Counted from the first letter of the stretch, positions 35,549 through 44,447 are shown. The stretch is 64,000 bases of DNA from Bacteroidota bacterium (GCA_023397505.1 JAEWUC010000004.1:1-64000); one strand, 5' to 3'. Made by a program: numbers and translations. The notes: generated by a model from the sequence alone, not told the origin.

Positions 35549-36556
35549 TCAAGCAGTTTTTAAATCGAAAGTTTCGTGAATCTGTTCCAAAGATTTACCC
35601 CGCGATTCTATAAAATACCTTCCGATACTCGCAATTCTTTCCGCGGATGTTCCATTGTTTTGAATCGGCGTAAGTTTTTTCAAATCGTTCAAATTAAAAT
35701 ATGAATGAACTTCTTTATTTAATGCCATACCGATGTAAACAACAGAAGAATATTTTGTTATCAACACGTCGCAATTTGCTATCATGTGGTTTGTGTTGCC
35801 CTCTTGAAAAACCAATGCGCCGGGGGCGTATTGATTTATTTCTGCTTTTGCACGTTCCAATTTTTCGTTCGGGTGAAGCTTAAAAATGATCTGTTTCCCG
35901 TTTGCGATTTTAACGCAGTCAATTATGAATTTTTTTCTGTTTTCATATCGGAAAGTTTCGCGCATATCGGAAGTAGCAACAAGCACGTAATTTTTATGCG
36001 GGAAATCATTATTCAAGAATTGCTTTGCGTTGTCGAAGTTTGGAATACCTGTAACAACAATTTTTTCAGGTTTAGCACCCTTCTTAATAAACAATTCTTT
36101 ATAACCCTCCGAAGCAACGCAGAAAATATCATAAAGATTGGAAGTTCCCATTGCGGAAGTGCTTGCCGCCCAGCGGGGAAAATTAAAATACTTAACTAAA
36201 TAGAAAACAAAATTTTCGGGGTCGGTCATCCCTTCCTGAACAAGAATTAATTTTTTATTGCGGATGTTCTTAGGAACAATGAGATCTGCGCACGTGAATA
36301 CAAGGTCGTAATCATTTGCACTGCCTTTATAATCAATTTGCAAATTGTTATCTGAAAGAAATTTTTCTGTTTGCCGTTTGAAATTTCCGCCGAGTATGCA
36401 AAAATCCAAGATTCCTGTTTCTGCCGCTTTCCCTACAATTCCGTCCGAATAATAAGGCGAGAACCAGCAATCATAATCATGGAGATGTTTAGATATTTGA
36501 AACATCATTGTAGTTTGATTTAGAGAGCCGCCGATAAATAATATTTTTTTCTTCAT
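35549..36556 (-). CDS. GT-B-type glycosyltransferase-like protein (CDP-glycerol glycerophosphotransferase-like)
   Basis: A 335-residue protein with a Rossmann-like start (MKKKILFIGGSLNQTTMMFQ) and a second half resembling the nucleotide-binding domain of CDP-glycerol glycerophosphotransferases and related surface-polymer transferases: KIVVTGIPNFDNAKQFL, IIFKLHPNEKLERAKAE, CDVLITKYSSVVYIGMAL. It is first in the minus-strand sugar cluster, upstream of the SpsF-type gene, separated by a heptamer repeat, so transfer of the activated sugar is the likely job. It has no signal peptide. The acceptor (lipid A, polysaccharide or protein) is unknown. Confidence 0.7.
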   Translation of the reverse strand: MKKKILFIGGSLNQTTMMFQISKHLHDYDCWFSPYYSDGIVGKAAETGILDFCILGGNFKRQTEKFLSDNNLQIDYKGSANDYDLVFTCADLIVPKNIRNKKLILVQEGMTDPENFVFYLVKYFNFPRWAASTSAMGTSNLYDIFCVASEGYKELFIKKGAKPEKIVVTGIPNFDNAKQFLNNDFPHKNYVLVATSDMRETFRYENRKKFIIDCVKIANGKQIIFKLHPNEKLERAKAEINQYAPGALVFQEGNTNHMIANCDVLITKYSSVVYIGMALNKEVHSYFNLNDLKKLTPIQNNGTSAERIASIGRYFIESRGKSLEQIHETFDLKTA

Positions 36557-36619
36557 AGATAATTATGAGTAAATGGAAAACAATGTTACGAAAATTACAT
36601 CCTCTATTGTTAACGGTAT

Positions 36620-36719
36620 GTTAAGTATGGATTAATAAATTGTTATGTAAATCCATTATGTTCTTAATGATTACTTAACAGCGAGTTTATTATGGCTTAA
36701 CATTAAGCCCATATATTTG
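36620..36719. promoter_or_regulatory. Inverted-repeat-rich divergent regulatory region
   Basis: Between the divergent sugar cluster and metallophosphoesterase gene. Nested inverted repeats: GTTAAGTA (36620) with TACTTAAC (36672), and ATGGATT with AATCCAT inside. Then a perfect palindrome GGCTTAA-CA-TTAAGCC (36694-36709) sits 2 bases before TATATTTG, which fits the Bacteroidota -7 consensus TAnnTTTG for the plus-strand gene. Layout suggests an operator; the regulator is unknown. Confidence 0.4.
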
Positions 36720-36742
36720 TATAATATAATTTACGACACATA

Positions 36743-37678
36743 ATGAAAATAGCCCACATTTCGGACCTGCATCTTTGCAGCAAGTTTAAAAAAGAAAACA
36801 TCGCTAAAACCAAAAAAATAATAAAACACGCTCTCGATAACGGGGCGGATCATTTTGTTTTTACAGGCGATATCTCCGATAACGCAAATCAAAATGACTT
36901 TTTAATACTAAGAAAGATTTTAGAAACATACAAACTGCTGCGTACCGACAAAGCATCGATTGTAATAGGCAACCATGATATTTTCGGCGGAGTGCAAACA
37001 GCGCACGATGTTCTAAATTTCCCGTCCAAATGTGCCAAGACAAACTATAAAGATAAAGTGAAAAAATTTTTCGAGCATTTTGAGGAACTATTCGAAAACG
37101 CTTTTTTCCCCGATGACAATAATCCGTTTCCTTACGCCAAAGAAATTGAAAACCTGCTTCTGATAGGAATTAATTCGATCGATGAATATTCAAGAATAAA
37201 AAATCCTTTTGCATCAAACGGACACGTGCTGAAAGCACAAAAAGAAAATATTCAAAAAATCTTGAATGTGAACCGGTTTGCCGAGAAGTTTAAAATTGCA
37301 ATGATACACCATCATTTTTTTAAAGAAGACAACGAGGCGAAGAGTTCGGAAAACTCGTTATGGAATACAATAGAAAACTTTACTATGAAATTAAGGGGCA
37401 AAAAAAAACTGTTAAAGTTATTCAAAGAAAATGATATTGGTTTAGTGCTTCACGGCCATAGTCATGAATTCAAGAATTACGACCGCAAAGGAATAAAATT
37501 CTTGAATGCAGGCGCCGCAATAGATAACGAAAAAGAAGCCGAAGCCGGTGTGTTTATGATTGAGATTTTAGGAAATAAAATAAATGTTAATCTTGAAGTG
37601 TTAGACAAAGAAAATATTTTTACGAGTGTGGTTTCAAACGATGAAGTTTTTATCCCTTCTTTTACCGCTCAGTTATAG
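36743..37678 (+). CDS. Calcineurin-like metallophosphoesterase
   Basis: The 311-residue protein has the metal-binding motifs of the family in order: ISDLHL (Asp8, His10), FTGDISD, IVIGNHDIFGG, IHHHFF and HGHSHEF. These bind two metal ions and cleave phosphomonoesters or diesters. It resembles the cyclic-nucleotide phosphodiesterase CpdA-like subgroup and uncharacterised phosphohydrolases. No signal peptide, so it is cytoplasmic. It is transcribed away from the sugar cluster. A weak hairpin terminator directly follows its stop, separating it from the Rnf operon. Substrate unknown. Confidence 0.87.
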   Translation: MKIAHISDLHLCSKFKKENIAKTKKIIKHALDNGADHFVFTGDISDNANQNDFLILRKILETYKLLRTDKASIVIGNHDIFGGVQTAHDVLNFPSKCAKTNYKDKVKKFFEHFEELFENAFFPDDNNPFPYAKEIENLLLIGINSIDEYSRIKNPFASNGHVLKAQKENIQKILNVNRFAEKFKIAMIHHHFFKEDNEAKSSENSLWNTIENFTMKLRGKKKLLKLFKENDIGLVLHGHSHEFKNYDRKGIKFLNAGAAIDNEKEAEAGVFMIEILGNKINVNLEVLDKENIFTSVVSNDEVFIPSFTAQL

Positions 37679-37720
37679 AATATTTCCTATCCTTATTTTC
37701 TCAAATAGAAATATTCTTTT
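37677..37720 (+). terminator. AT-rich hairpin after the metallophosphoesterase gene
   Basis: AGAATATTTC (overlapping the stop codon) and GAAATATTCT form a perfect 10-base stem with a 21-base loop, followed by TTTT. The AT-rich stem makes it a modest terminator. Confidence 0.45.
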
Positions 37721-37888
37721 CCAAAATATGAAAGTAAAAAAATAAATCCGCTCCGATTAACGGATTATATTTTGCTAATAATACCAAATTCAAATAATAA
37801 TTAGTAACCAATTCACTAGCATACCTGAATTTTATTGGCATAATATATGTCTGTAAGTGTCGTCTATTCTAAAAAATGAGATAGAGAT

Positions 37889-39226
37889 ATGTTTTCATCG
37901 AATCATCACGGCACCTTTCAAGGCGGAATTCACCCAAACGAACAAAAAGAATTAAGCGAAAATTTAGCATTCGAAAAGATGCCCGCACCAAAACAAATTA
38001 TTATTCCACTTTCACAGCATGCAGGCAAACCGGCAAAACCTTTGGTTAAAAAAGGAAGTGAAGTAAAGGCAGGTGAAATTATTGCCGAGCAGGACGGATT
38101 TGTTTCGTTGCCAATTCATAGCCCGGTGAATGGTAAAATTTTAAAGATTACTTCGAGCATTACACCTAACGGTGTTTTAAAAGAATCAATAATTGTTGAA
38201 CCTAATGATTCGGATGAAATTATAATAATGCCCGAACTGAAATTTGATTCGGCTACTCCAGAAGAAATTAAAGAGAGAATAAAATCGGCTGGAATTGTTG
38301 GGCAGGGCGGTGCGGCATTTCCAACATATGTAAAATTATCACCCCCTGCCGATAAAAAAATTGACTATGTAATTATCAACGGCTGCGAGTGCGAACCGTA
38401 CCTTACGCGCGATTACCGTTATATGCTTGAAAGAGCCGAAGATTTAATTTCCGGTTTACGTTTGATTATGAAAAGCATTGGCGTTAATAAAGGAGTTATT
38501 GGAATTGAGGACAATAAACCTGCTGCAATACAAAAACTTAAGGATGCTGTAAAAAATATCCCGGAAGTTTCAATAGAAGTTTTGAAAACTAAATACCCGC
38601 AAGGTGCTGAAAAAATGTTGATAAAAGCCGTGACTGGAAAAGAAGTTCCTCCCGGCAAATTACCTTTTGATGTCGGATGCATTATTCAAAATATCGGAAC
38701 AGCAATTGCGATTCATGATGCAGTAGTAAATGGATTACCTCAACTCACTGCGGCTTTAACTGTTTCTGGAAAAGGAATTAATCAACCGAAGAATTTAATT
38801 GTAAAAGTTGGAACACCAATTAGCGATGTACTTGAATATTGCGGCGGAGTGCAAGACGATGCGGTAAAAGTTGTCGTCGGTGGACCAATGATGGGTGTTG
38901 CGCAATTTGATTTTTCAGCACCTGTTATGAAAGCCACTTCGGGAATTCTTGTTCTTACGGAGAAAGAAATAAATGATCATCCGCAAACAAATTGTTTACG
39001 CTGTGGCAAGTGCGTTGAAGTTTGCCCGTTGAATTTAATCCCAACAAAACTTGCACGGTTAAGCCAGCTCGAAAAATATGAAGACGCAGAAGGGTTGAAC
39101 ATAACAGTTTGTATGGAATGCGGTACATGCACGTTCACTTGTCCCGCGAATATTCCGCTTGTTCAATGGATTCGTTTGGGCAAACAGAAAGTAATGGCTT
39201 TACAAAGAGAAAGACAAACGGCATAA
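37889..39226 (+). CDS. rnfC: Rnf complex subunit RnfC (ferredoxin:NAD oxidoreductase)
   Basis: The NADH/ferredoxin-facing soluble subunit of the Rnf ion pump, 445 residues. Evidence: GGIHPNEQKEL near the start, a lipoyl-like segment (VKAGEIIAEQDGFV), the nucleotide-binding GQGGAAFPTYVKL followed by INGCECEPYLTRDYR, an SLBB region, and two 4Fe-4S motifs CLRCGKCVEVCP and CMECGTCTFTCP. It opens an operon in the anaerobe order rnfC-D-G-E-A-(apbE)-B, which in clostridia and others couples ferredoxin oxidation to Na+ or H+ transport. Length agrees with clostridial-type RnfC rather than the longer proteobacterial form. No strong ribosome site is visible. Confidence 0.95.
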   Translation: MFSSNHHGTFQGGIHPNEQKELSENLAFEKMPAPKQIIIPLSQHAGKPAKPLVKKGSEVKAGEIIAEQDGFVSLPIHSPVNGKILKITSSITPNGVLKESIIVEPNDSDEIIIMPELKFDSATPEEIKERIKSAGIVGQGGAAFPTYVKLSPPADKKIDYVIINGCECEPYLTRDYRYMLERAEDLISGLRLIMKSIGVNKGVIGIEDNKPAAIQKLKDAVKNIPEVSIEVLKTKYPQGAEKMLIKAVTGKEVPPGKLPFDVGCIIQNIGTAIAIHDAVVNGLPQLTAALTVSGKGINQPKNLIVKVGTPISDVLEYCGGVQDDAVKVVVGGPMMGVAQFDFSAPVMKATSGILVLTEKEINDHPQTNCLRCGKCVEVCPLNLIPTKLARLSQLEKYEDAEGLNITVCMECGTCTFTCPANIPLVQWIRLGKQKVMALQRERQTA

Positions 39227-39353
39227 TTCTTTACAGTTATAGTTTATAATATTGGTGAATGTTAAAACTAACTAAGCACAAAAAAAGTATGACTGCAGTA
39301 GAACAATAATGAGTAATTACGTTAGAATTTTTTTCGAATAAATTATTGTGAAA

Positions 39354-40319
39354 ATGGAAACTACAACAGCTAATCCAACTTACAAATTAGAACTCACGAG
39401 TTCACCGCACGTTCACTCGCGGTGGTCAACGAAACAGGCGATGTGGTTTGTAGTTATCGCACTTGTACCGGCTTTGATTTCATCCGTGATTTTTTTCGGG
39501 CCGTATCAACTTGTGATTGTTCTAACAAGCATTTTATTCTGCTTGGGTACGGAAGTCGCAATTAAAAAAGTCAGGAAAAGAAATTTAAGTTATGAAGACG
39601 GCAGCGCAGTTATTACGGGCATTTTATTAGCGTTGGTTTTGCCGCCAAATTTTTCTTTGTCGGGTACTGCAATAGGAGCTGTGTTCTCAGTTGCTATTGG
39701 AAAAGAGATTTTCGGCGGACTCGGTTACAATATTTTCAACCCCGCATTAGCGGGACGTGCATTTTTGCAAGCTGCGTTTCCAGTTGCAATGACAACGTGG
39801 TCAAAACCAAATTTTGCTGTTGATTCAATAACCACGGCAACCCCGCTTTCAGCTTATAAGTTTGATAAAGTTTTAACACAAATCCCGCAAATGATTGTAG
39901 GCAATACCGGCGGCTCAATAGGCGAAACCTCGGCAATAGCAATTTTACTAGGAGGCATCTTTTTAATTGTTGTGGGAATAGTCAATTGGCGGGTACCGGT
40001 TGCAATGATTTTAGGTATGATTATTACTTCGGGAATTTTTTGGATTATAGATCCGGCAAAATATCCCAACCCGCTTTTTCAAATTTTTGCAGGTGGATTT
40101 TTACTCGGTGCATTTTTCATGGCTACGGATTGGGTAACATCTCCAATCACGAAAAAAGGAATGTGGATTTTCGGCGTTTGCATTTCAATACTTGTATTTA
40201 CAATAAGAACATTCGGAGGATTGCCAGAAGGAGTGATGTATGCAATTCTAATTATGAACGGATTTGTTCCAATTATAAATAGATTTACCGCGCCAAAAGT
40301 TTTTGGGGGTGGAAAATGA
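39354..40319 (+). CDS. rnfD: Rnf complex subunit RnfD
   Basis: A membrane subunit with about nine helices, 321 residues from the chosen ATG; a GTG two codons earlier is the only alternative because a stop lies just before it. The covalent FMN site is the ITTATPL segment near residues 159-165. Other family landmarks are SPHVHSRWSTKQAMW at the start and ATDWVTSPITKKG. Together with RnfG it carries flavin electrons through the membrane. Its gene is 127 bases after rnfC, the longest gap within the operon, and overlaps rnfG by 4 bases. Confidence 0.93.
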   Translation: METTTANPTYKLELTSSPHVHSRWSTKQAMWFVVIALVPALISSVIFFGPYQLVIVLTSILFCLGTEVAIKKVRKRNLSYEDGSAVITGILLALVLPPNFSLSGTAIGAVFSVAIGKEIFGGLGYNIFNPALAGRAFLQAAFPVAMTTWSKPNFAVDSITTATPLSAYKFDKVLTQIPQMIVGNTGGSIGETSAIAILLGGIFLIVVGIVNWRVPVAMILGMIITSGIFWIIDPAKYPNPLFQIFAGGFLLGAFFMATDWVTSPITKKGMWIFGVCISILVFTIRTFGGLPEGVMYAILIMNGFVPIINRFTAPKVFGGGK

Positions 40320-40879
40320 AAACAGTAATACACATGGTTGCAACATTAACAATTATTGGCATTATTGCAGGCGGATTGTTATTTGTAGTTAGCGATTGGG
40401 CAGACCCGCTAATAGCCGCTAATCAAAAAGCAGAAACCGAAAAAGCAATTTTTCTTGTTCACCCCGAAGGTAAATCATACGAAGCCGCAAAGGTAAAAGG
40501 CATAGAAGTTTATAAAGTATTTGACGATGAAAAAAATCTTGACGGGTATTCTCTCGTTTATGAAGGCAACGGTTTCCAGGGTAAAATTAGAATGATGATC
40601 GGCTTAAAAAGTGATTTAAATGAAATTTCATCAATCGAAATTCTTGAACAGGTTGAAACCCCGGGTTTGGGAAGCCTAATTACGGAAGATAATTTCAGGA
40701 AACAATTTAAAGGATTACAAACTTCACCGTCTGTAATTTGGGTTAAGAATGAAGCACCAGATCAACCTAATGAAATACAGGCAATTACAGGCGCAACAAT
40801 TTCTTCCAAATCGGTTACTGCTATTATAAATGAAGGTGTAGAAAAATTGCGTCAGCTTAAAGAGCGGGGTGAATTATGA
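40316..40879 (+). CDS. rnfG: Rnf complex subunit RnfG (covalent flavoprotein)
   Basis: The 187-residue subunit has one N-terminal membrane helix (IHMVATLTIIGIIAGGLLFV) and an external FMN-binding domain. The covalent FMN attachment motif is AITGATISS, with Thr161 as the flavin-bearing residue; VETPGLGSLI is also conserved. FMN is attached by ApbE, whose gene is in the same operon. ATGA overlaps join it to rnfD and rnfE. Standard length. Confidence 0.95.
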   Translation: MKTVIHMVATLTIIGIIAGGLLFVVSDWADPLIAANQKAETEKAIFLVHPEGKSYEAAKVKGIEVYKVFDDEKNLDGYSLVYEGNGFQGKIRMMIGLKSDLNEISSIEILEQVETPGLGSLITEDNFRKQFKGLQTSPSVIWVKNEAPDQPNEIQAITGATISSKSVTAIINEGVEKLRQLKERGEL

Positions 40880-41556
40880 AAAAGCAAATAACGTTATGGC
40901 GTGAATTTGCCAAAGGTCTTTGGGAAATAAATCCAACATTCAAACAAATTTTAGGAACTTGTCCTACACTCGCCGTTACTGTTTCCGTTATGAACGGAAT
41001 TGCGATGGCGCTAGCAACGACATTTGTTCTTGTATTTTCAAGTTTGCTTATATCGATAGTCCGCAAGCTGATTCCCAATCAGGTTAGAATAGCTGCGTAT
41101 ATTGTTATCATTGCAGCATTTGTTACGGTTGCGGACCTTGTTATGAAAGCAAAATTTCCCGAACTAAGCAAATCTCTCGGCCCATTCATTCCGCTAATTG
41201 TTGTTAACTGTATTATACTTGGAAGAGCCGAAGCATTCGCCTCAAAAAATGGTCCTCTAAGATCTTTTCTTGATGCACTCGGTAACGGTGCCGGCTTTTT
41301 ACTTTCGTTAACTGTAATGAGCAGCATTCGTGAATTAATCGGTTCAAGAACAATTCTTGGCTATCAAGTATTACCAACACAGTTTGAACCTTGGCTTGTA
41401 ATGATCTTACCCGCCGGCGCTTTTATTACTTTCGGTTTATTGATGGGCTTTGCGAATGCGTATCAGGATAGAAAAAAGAAATTGGAACAACTATTGTTGA
41501 TACAGAAATACAGAAAACCTTCTCAACCTGTAATAATTAAAGAACAGGAAGGATGA
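40876..41556 (+). CDS. rnfE: Rnf complex subunit RnfE
   Basis: An integral membrane subunit of 226 residues with about six helices, homologous to RnfA and NqrD. Landmarks: WEINPTFKQILGTCPTLAVT at the start, the paired helices with FIPLIVVNCIILGRAEAFA, and LDALGNGAGFLLSLTVMSSIRELIG. The conserved Cys residues in LGTCPTLAV and VVNCIILG are proposed to hold a membrane iron-sulfur centre with RnfA. Overlaps rnfG by 4 bases; one base separates it from rnfA. Confidence 0.94.
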   Translation: MKKQITLWREFAKGLWEINPTFKQILGTCPTLAVTVSVMNGIAMALATTFVLVFSSLLISIVRKLIPNQVRIAAYIVIIAAFVTVADLVMKAKFPELSKSLGPFIPLIVVNCIILGRAEAFASKNGPLRSFLDALGNGAGFLLSLTVMSSIRELIGSRTILGYQVLPTQFEPWLVMILPAGAFITFGLLMGFANAYQDRKKKLEQLLLIQKYRKPSQPVIIKEQEG

Positions 41557-41557
41557 T

Positions 41558-42130
41558 ATGAATTTGATAATTATTTTTATATCTGCAGCGATTGTAAATA
41601 ATTTTGTACTCGCGATGTTTCTCGGCATTTGCCCGTTCATTGGAGTTTCTAATAAAACATCATCGGCAATTTCGATGGGTATTGCCACAACATTCGTAAT
41701 GGTTTTAACGGCAATGGTTAGCTGGCTTTTATACTTTTTAGTTTTAGTGCCGTACCATTTGGAATTTTTGCAAATACCCTCATTCATACTTGTTATTGCA
41801 TCTCTTGTTCAGTTTGTAGAAATGGTAATTAAAAAAGTAAGCCAGCCGCTGTACCGTGCGCTCGGAATTTTTCTTCCGCTGATTACAACTAACTGTGCAA
41901 TTTTAGGACTTGCTTTGCTTTTAGTTATGCGCGAGTACAGTTTTTTGGAGAGCATATTTTTCGGACTCGGTGCCGGTGCCGGTTTTACTCTTGCATTAGC
42001 AATTATGGCAGGAATACGTGAAGAACTTGAATTGGCAGATGTCCCAAAAGCATTCAAAGGCGCACCGATAACATTGATTACTGCCGGGTTGCTTGCATTG
42101 GCTTTTATGGGCTTTGCGGGAATGATTTAA
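41558..42130 (+). CDS. rnfA: Rnf complex subunit RnfA
   Basis: A six-helix membrane subunit, 190 residues, homologous to RnfE and NqrE in inverted topology. Landmarks: NNFVLAMFLGICPFIGVSNK and LITTNCAILGLALL, each with the conserved Cys thought to ligate a shared Fe-S cluster, and FGLGAGAGFTLALAIMAGIREEL. It follows rnfE by one base and precedes apbE by three, so it is translated within the same operon. Confidence 0.94.
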   Translation: MNLIIIFISAAIVNNFVLAMFLGICPFIGVSNKTSSAISMGIATTFVMVLTAMVSWLLYFLVLVPYHLEFLQIPSFILVIASLVQFVEMVIKKVSQPLYRALGIFLPLITTNCAILGLALLLVMREYSFLESIFFGLGAGAGFTLALAIMAGIREELELADVPKAFKGAPITLITAGLLALAFMGFAGMI

Positions 42131-42133
42131 TAA

Positions 42134-43105
42134 ATGGAACAAAATATTATTAAATACATAATTCTTTTTTCGATACTTGTCTTTTCTTGCACAGAAAAAA
42201 ATGAAACCATAAAACGTTCCACTGTTGCAATGGGAACTGTTATGGAAATTCAAATTCGCGGAGTTGGCGAATCGCTGGCCAACAAGGCAATCGACGAATC
42301 ATTTAGAGAATTTAAACGTCTCGATACTCTCTTTTCTACTTATCTGAAAAATAACGAGATGTGGAGAATTAATAACTCGATTTCCGATACAATTACCGTT
42401 AGTGGTGAATATTTTTATATACTGAATCAATGCGACAGATATTGGAAAGAATCGGGCGGCGCGTTTGACCCGGCAATCGGAAATATTATTGATTTGGTTG
42501 GATTCGAAAAAGGAAATCCAAAATTACCTTCACCTGAAATGATTAAAGAAGCTTTGAAGAAAACCGGGTGGAAAAAAATAAAATTAGAAGAACCTAATGT
42601 TTTGATAAAACCATCACAAATAAAATTAAGTTTTAATGCATGCATACCCGGCTATGCTGCTGATAGAGTTGCGCAAATATTAACTGGTAATGGTATCAAC
42701 AACTTTTTGGTCAATGCCGGTGGAGAAATTTTTGCGAAAGGGAACAATTGGAAAGTTGGAATTCAACACCCGCGGAAGCAGAACGAATTCCTAAATTCTA
42801 TTTTAATTGATGGAACAAGCGTTTCAACATCAGGCGATTATCAGCAGTACTTTAAGAAAGACGGAAAAAGATATTCACACATTTTTAATCCGGCGACAGG
42901 TATGCCTGCAAACGAACTTGAAGCTGTTACAATAATCGCAAAAGATGCATTAACATCGGATGCACTTTCAACTGTGGTTTTTATTTTGGGTAAAGAAAAA
43001 GGAATTAAACTTATCGAAAAACTTCCCGGTGTGGAAGGTTTAATAGTTGATACTACCGGAACGATTTATCAATCATCCGGTTTTGGAAAATACATTTTGA
43101 GGTAA
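42134..43105 (+). CDS. apbE: FAD:protein FMN transferase ApbE
   Basis: This enzyme attaches FMN covalently to a Thr in target flavoproteins, here presumably RnfD and RnfG. The 323-residue protein has a lipoprotein-type signal (IILFSILVFSC at residues 9-19), AMGTVMEIQ, the FAD-binding GGAFDPAIG region, the VNAGGEIFAKG motif, ATGMPANELEAVTIIAKDALTSDALST and HIFNP. It is placed between rnfA and rnfB with 2-3 base gaps. Placement inside the operon ties maturation to complex synthesis. It is expected at the periplasmic face. Confidence 0.94.
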   Translation: MEQNIIKYIILFSILVFSCTEKNETIKRSTVAMGTVMEIQIRGVGESLANKAIDESFREFKRLDTLFSTYLKNNEMWRINNSISDTITVSGEYFYILNQCDRYWKESGGAFDPAIGNIIDLVGFEKGNPKLPSPEMIKEALKKTGWKKIKLEEPNVLIKPSQIKLSFNACIPGYAADRVAQILTGNGINNFLVNAGGEIFAKGNNWKVGIQHPRKQNEFLNSILIDGTSVSTSGDYQQYFKKDGKRYSHIFNPATGMPANELEAVTIIAKDALTSDALSTVVFILGKEKGIKLIEKLPGVEGLIVDTTGTIYQSSGFGKYILR

Positions 43106-43107
43106 TT

Positions 43108-43923
43108 ATGGAAATGACATTTATAATTGCAATTGCAACAATGGGCGGATTAGGTCTGTTATTTGCGGGCGGATTAGCATTTGCAGATAGAAAATTACGT
43201 GTTGAAGAAAATCCTCTCATCGCACAAATAAATGAAATACTTCCTAATGCAAATTGCGGCGGATGCGGAAACGCAGGCTGTTATGATTTTGCGGTTAAAG
43301 TTGTGGAGGGAAAAGCGTTGCCAACCGGTTGCCCTGTAGGCGGTGAAGATGTTGCTCAGTCAATCGCAACTATTTTGGGAATAGAAGCTGGTAACTCTAT
43401 AAAAATGGTTCCAAGAATTTTATGCCGCGGCGGCAACAGTGAAGCAGTTAAAAAAATGGTCGGATATTACGGACCGTTGAGTTGCAAAGCAATGACAATT
43501 GTTTCGGGCGGAGATAAACTATGTTTTTATGGGTGTCTTGGCGGCGGCGATTGTGTTGAAGCGTGCCCGTTCGGCGCAATGTATATGAATGAAAATGGAT
43601 TGCCTGAAGTTGCAGAGGAAATTTGCACAGGCTGCGGCATCTGCGCTAAAGCTTGCCCACGCGATATAATTCAAATGCATCCTCAGGATAGAAATGTGTT
43701 TGTATTCTGCAAAAACCAAGACGACCCCAAGCGTGCGAAGGAAGTTTGTACCGTCGCTTGCGTCGGCTGCGGTATCTGCGCACGTAAATCAGACGGCGGA
43801 ATCGAGATGGTTAATAACCTTGGCGTAATTCAATACGAAAAACTTGATGAATCAAAAATTCCGTTTGAAAAATGCAGCACAGGGGCAATCGGGAAAATTA
43901 AAAATAATATTAGTGTGAATTGA
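43108..43923 (+). CDS. rnfB: Rnf complex subunit RnfB (iron-sulfur subunit)
   Basis: The 271-residue subunit has an N-terminal membrane helix (IIAIATMGGLGLLFAGGLAF), an Fe-S domain with CGGCGNAGCYDF...GCPVGG, and ferredoxin-like motifs CFYGCLGGGDCVEACP, CTGCGICAKACP and CTVACVGCGICARK. It accepts electrons from reduced ferredoxin and passes them to the complex. Gene position at the end of rnfCDGEA-apbE agrees with the clostridial order. The stop shares one base with the start of the RseC-like gene. Confidence 0.95.
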   Translation: MEMTFIIAIATMGGLGLLFAGGLAFADRKLRVEENPLIAQINEILPNANCGGCGNAGCYDFAVKVVEGKALPTGCPVGGEDVAQSIATILGIEAGNSIKMVPRILCRGGNSEAVKKMVGYYGPLSCKAMTIVSGGDKLCFYGCLGGGDCVEACPFGAMYMNENGLPEVAEEICTGCGICAKACPRDIIQMHPQDRNVFVFCKNQDDPKRAKEVCTVACVGCGICARKSDGGIEMVNNLGVIQYEKLDESKIPFEKCSTGAIGKIKNNISVN

Positions 43924-44357
43924 TGAACAGCGAATTGCTTGTTGAAGAAGGAATAGTAATTTCAACAGAAAAAGGATTTGCGGAGATATCGATTACAAAA
44001 AGCAGTATGTGCGAAGAATGCAGCGCTAGAATATTTTGTAAAACAGATAAAGACGATTTCAAAACAATAAAAGTGATTGACCCGCTTGGCGTTTCGGTTG
44101 GAGATAATGTGAAAATTGCAATAACAGGTTCTTCACTGCTTAAAAGTTCTTTCAAACTTTACGGAATGCCGTTAATATTATTGACAGCGGCAATAATAAT
44201 TTCGAATTTGTTGTTAAGCGGAGTTGATAATTTAGAATTGTATTCTTTTGCAATTGGAATTTCGCTTGTAGCCATATATTATTTTCTCGGTTTTTTTTCA
44301 ATAATATCATTTCAAAAAACAATTCTCCCCAAAATCATTTCACAGCATAGACATTAA
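43923..44357 (+). CDS. RseC/MucC-like membrane protein
   Basis: A 144-residue protein from the ATG that overlaps the rnfB stop by one base (TGATG); a TTG one codon upstream is less likely. The N-terminal part has the Cys-rich CEECSARIFC segment of the SoxR-reducing system protein RseC, followed by two membrane helices (about 76-95 and 102-122). In Escherichia coli rseC lies with the sigma-E genes and works with the Rsx (Rnf) complex to keep SoxR reduced. Here it closes the rnf operon, so an accessory role in electron transfer, without any sigma-E operon nearby, is likely. Confidence 0.85.
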   Translation: MNSELLVEEGIVISTEKGFAEISITKSSMCEECSARIFCKTDKDDFKTIKVIDPLGVSVGDNVKIAITGSSLLKSSFKLYGMPLILLTAAIIISNLLLSGVDNLELYSFAIGISLVAIYYFLGFFSIISFQKTILPKIISQHRH

Positions 44358-44447
44358 ACGACTAATTCTAAGTAAATAAACTTCAATAAATATTTTGTAA
44401 TAAACTTATCTATTAATTATTATAACCCAACAAATTTATATTCTTGT

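Noticed and set aside
29150..36556. Standard KDO, pseudaminic or legionaminic acid cluster
   Set aside because: No KdsA/KdsD/KdsB, PseB/PseC or LegB/LegC-type genes are in the run.
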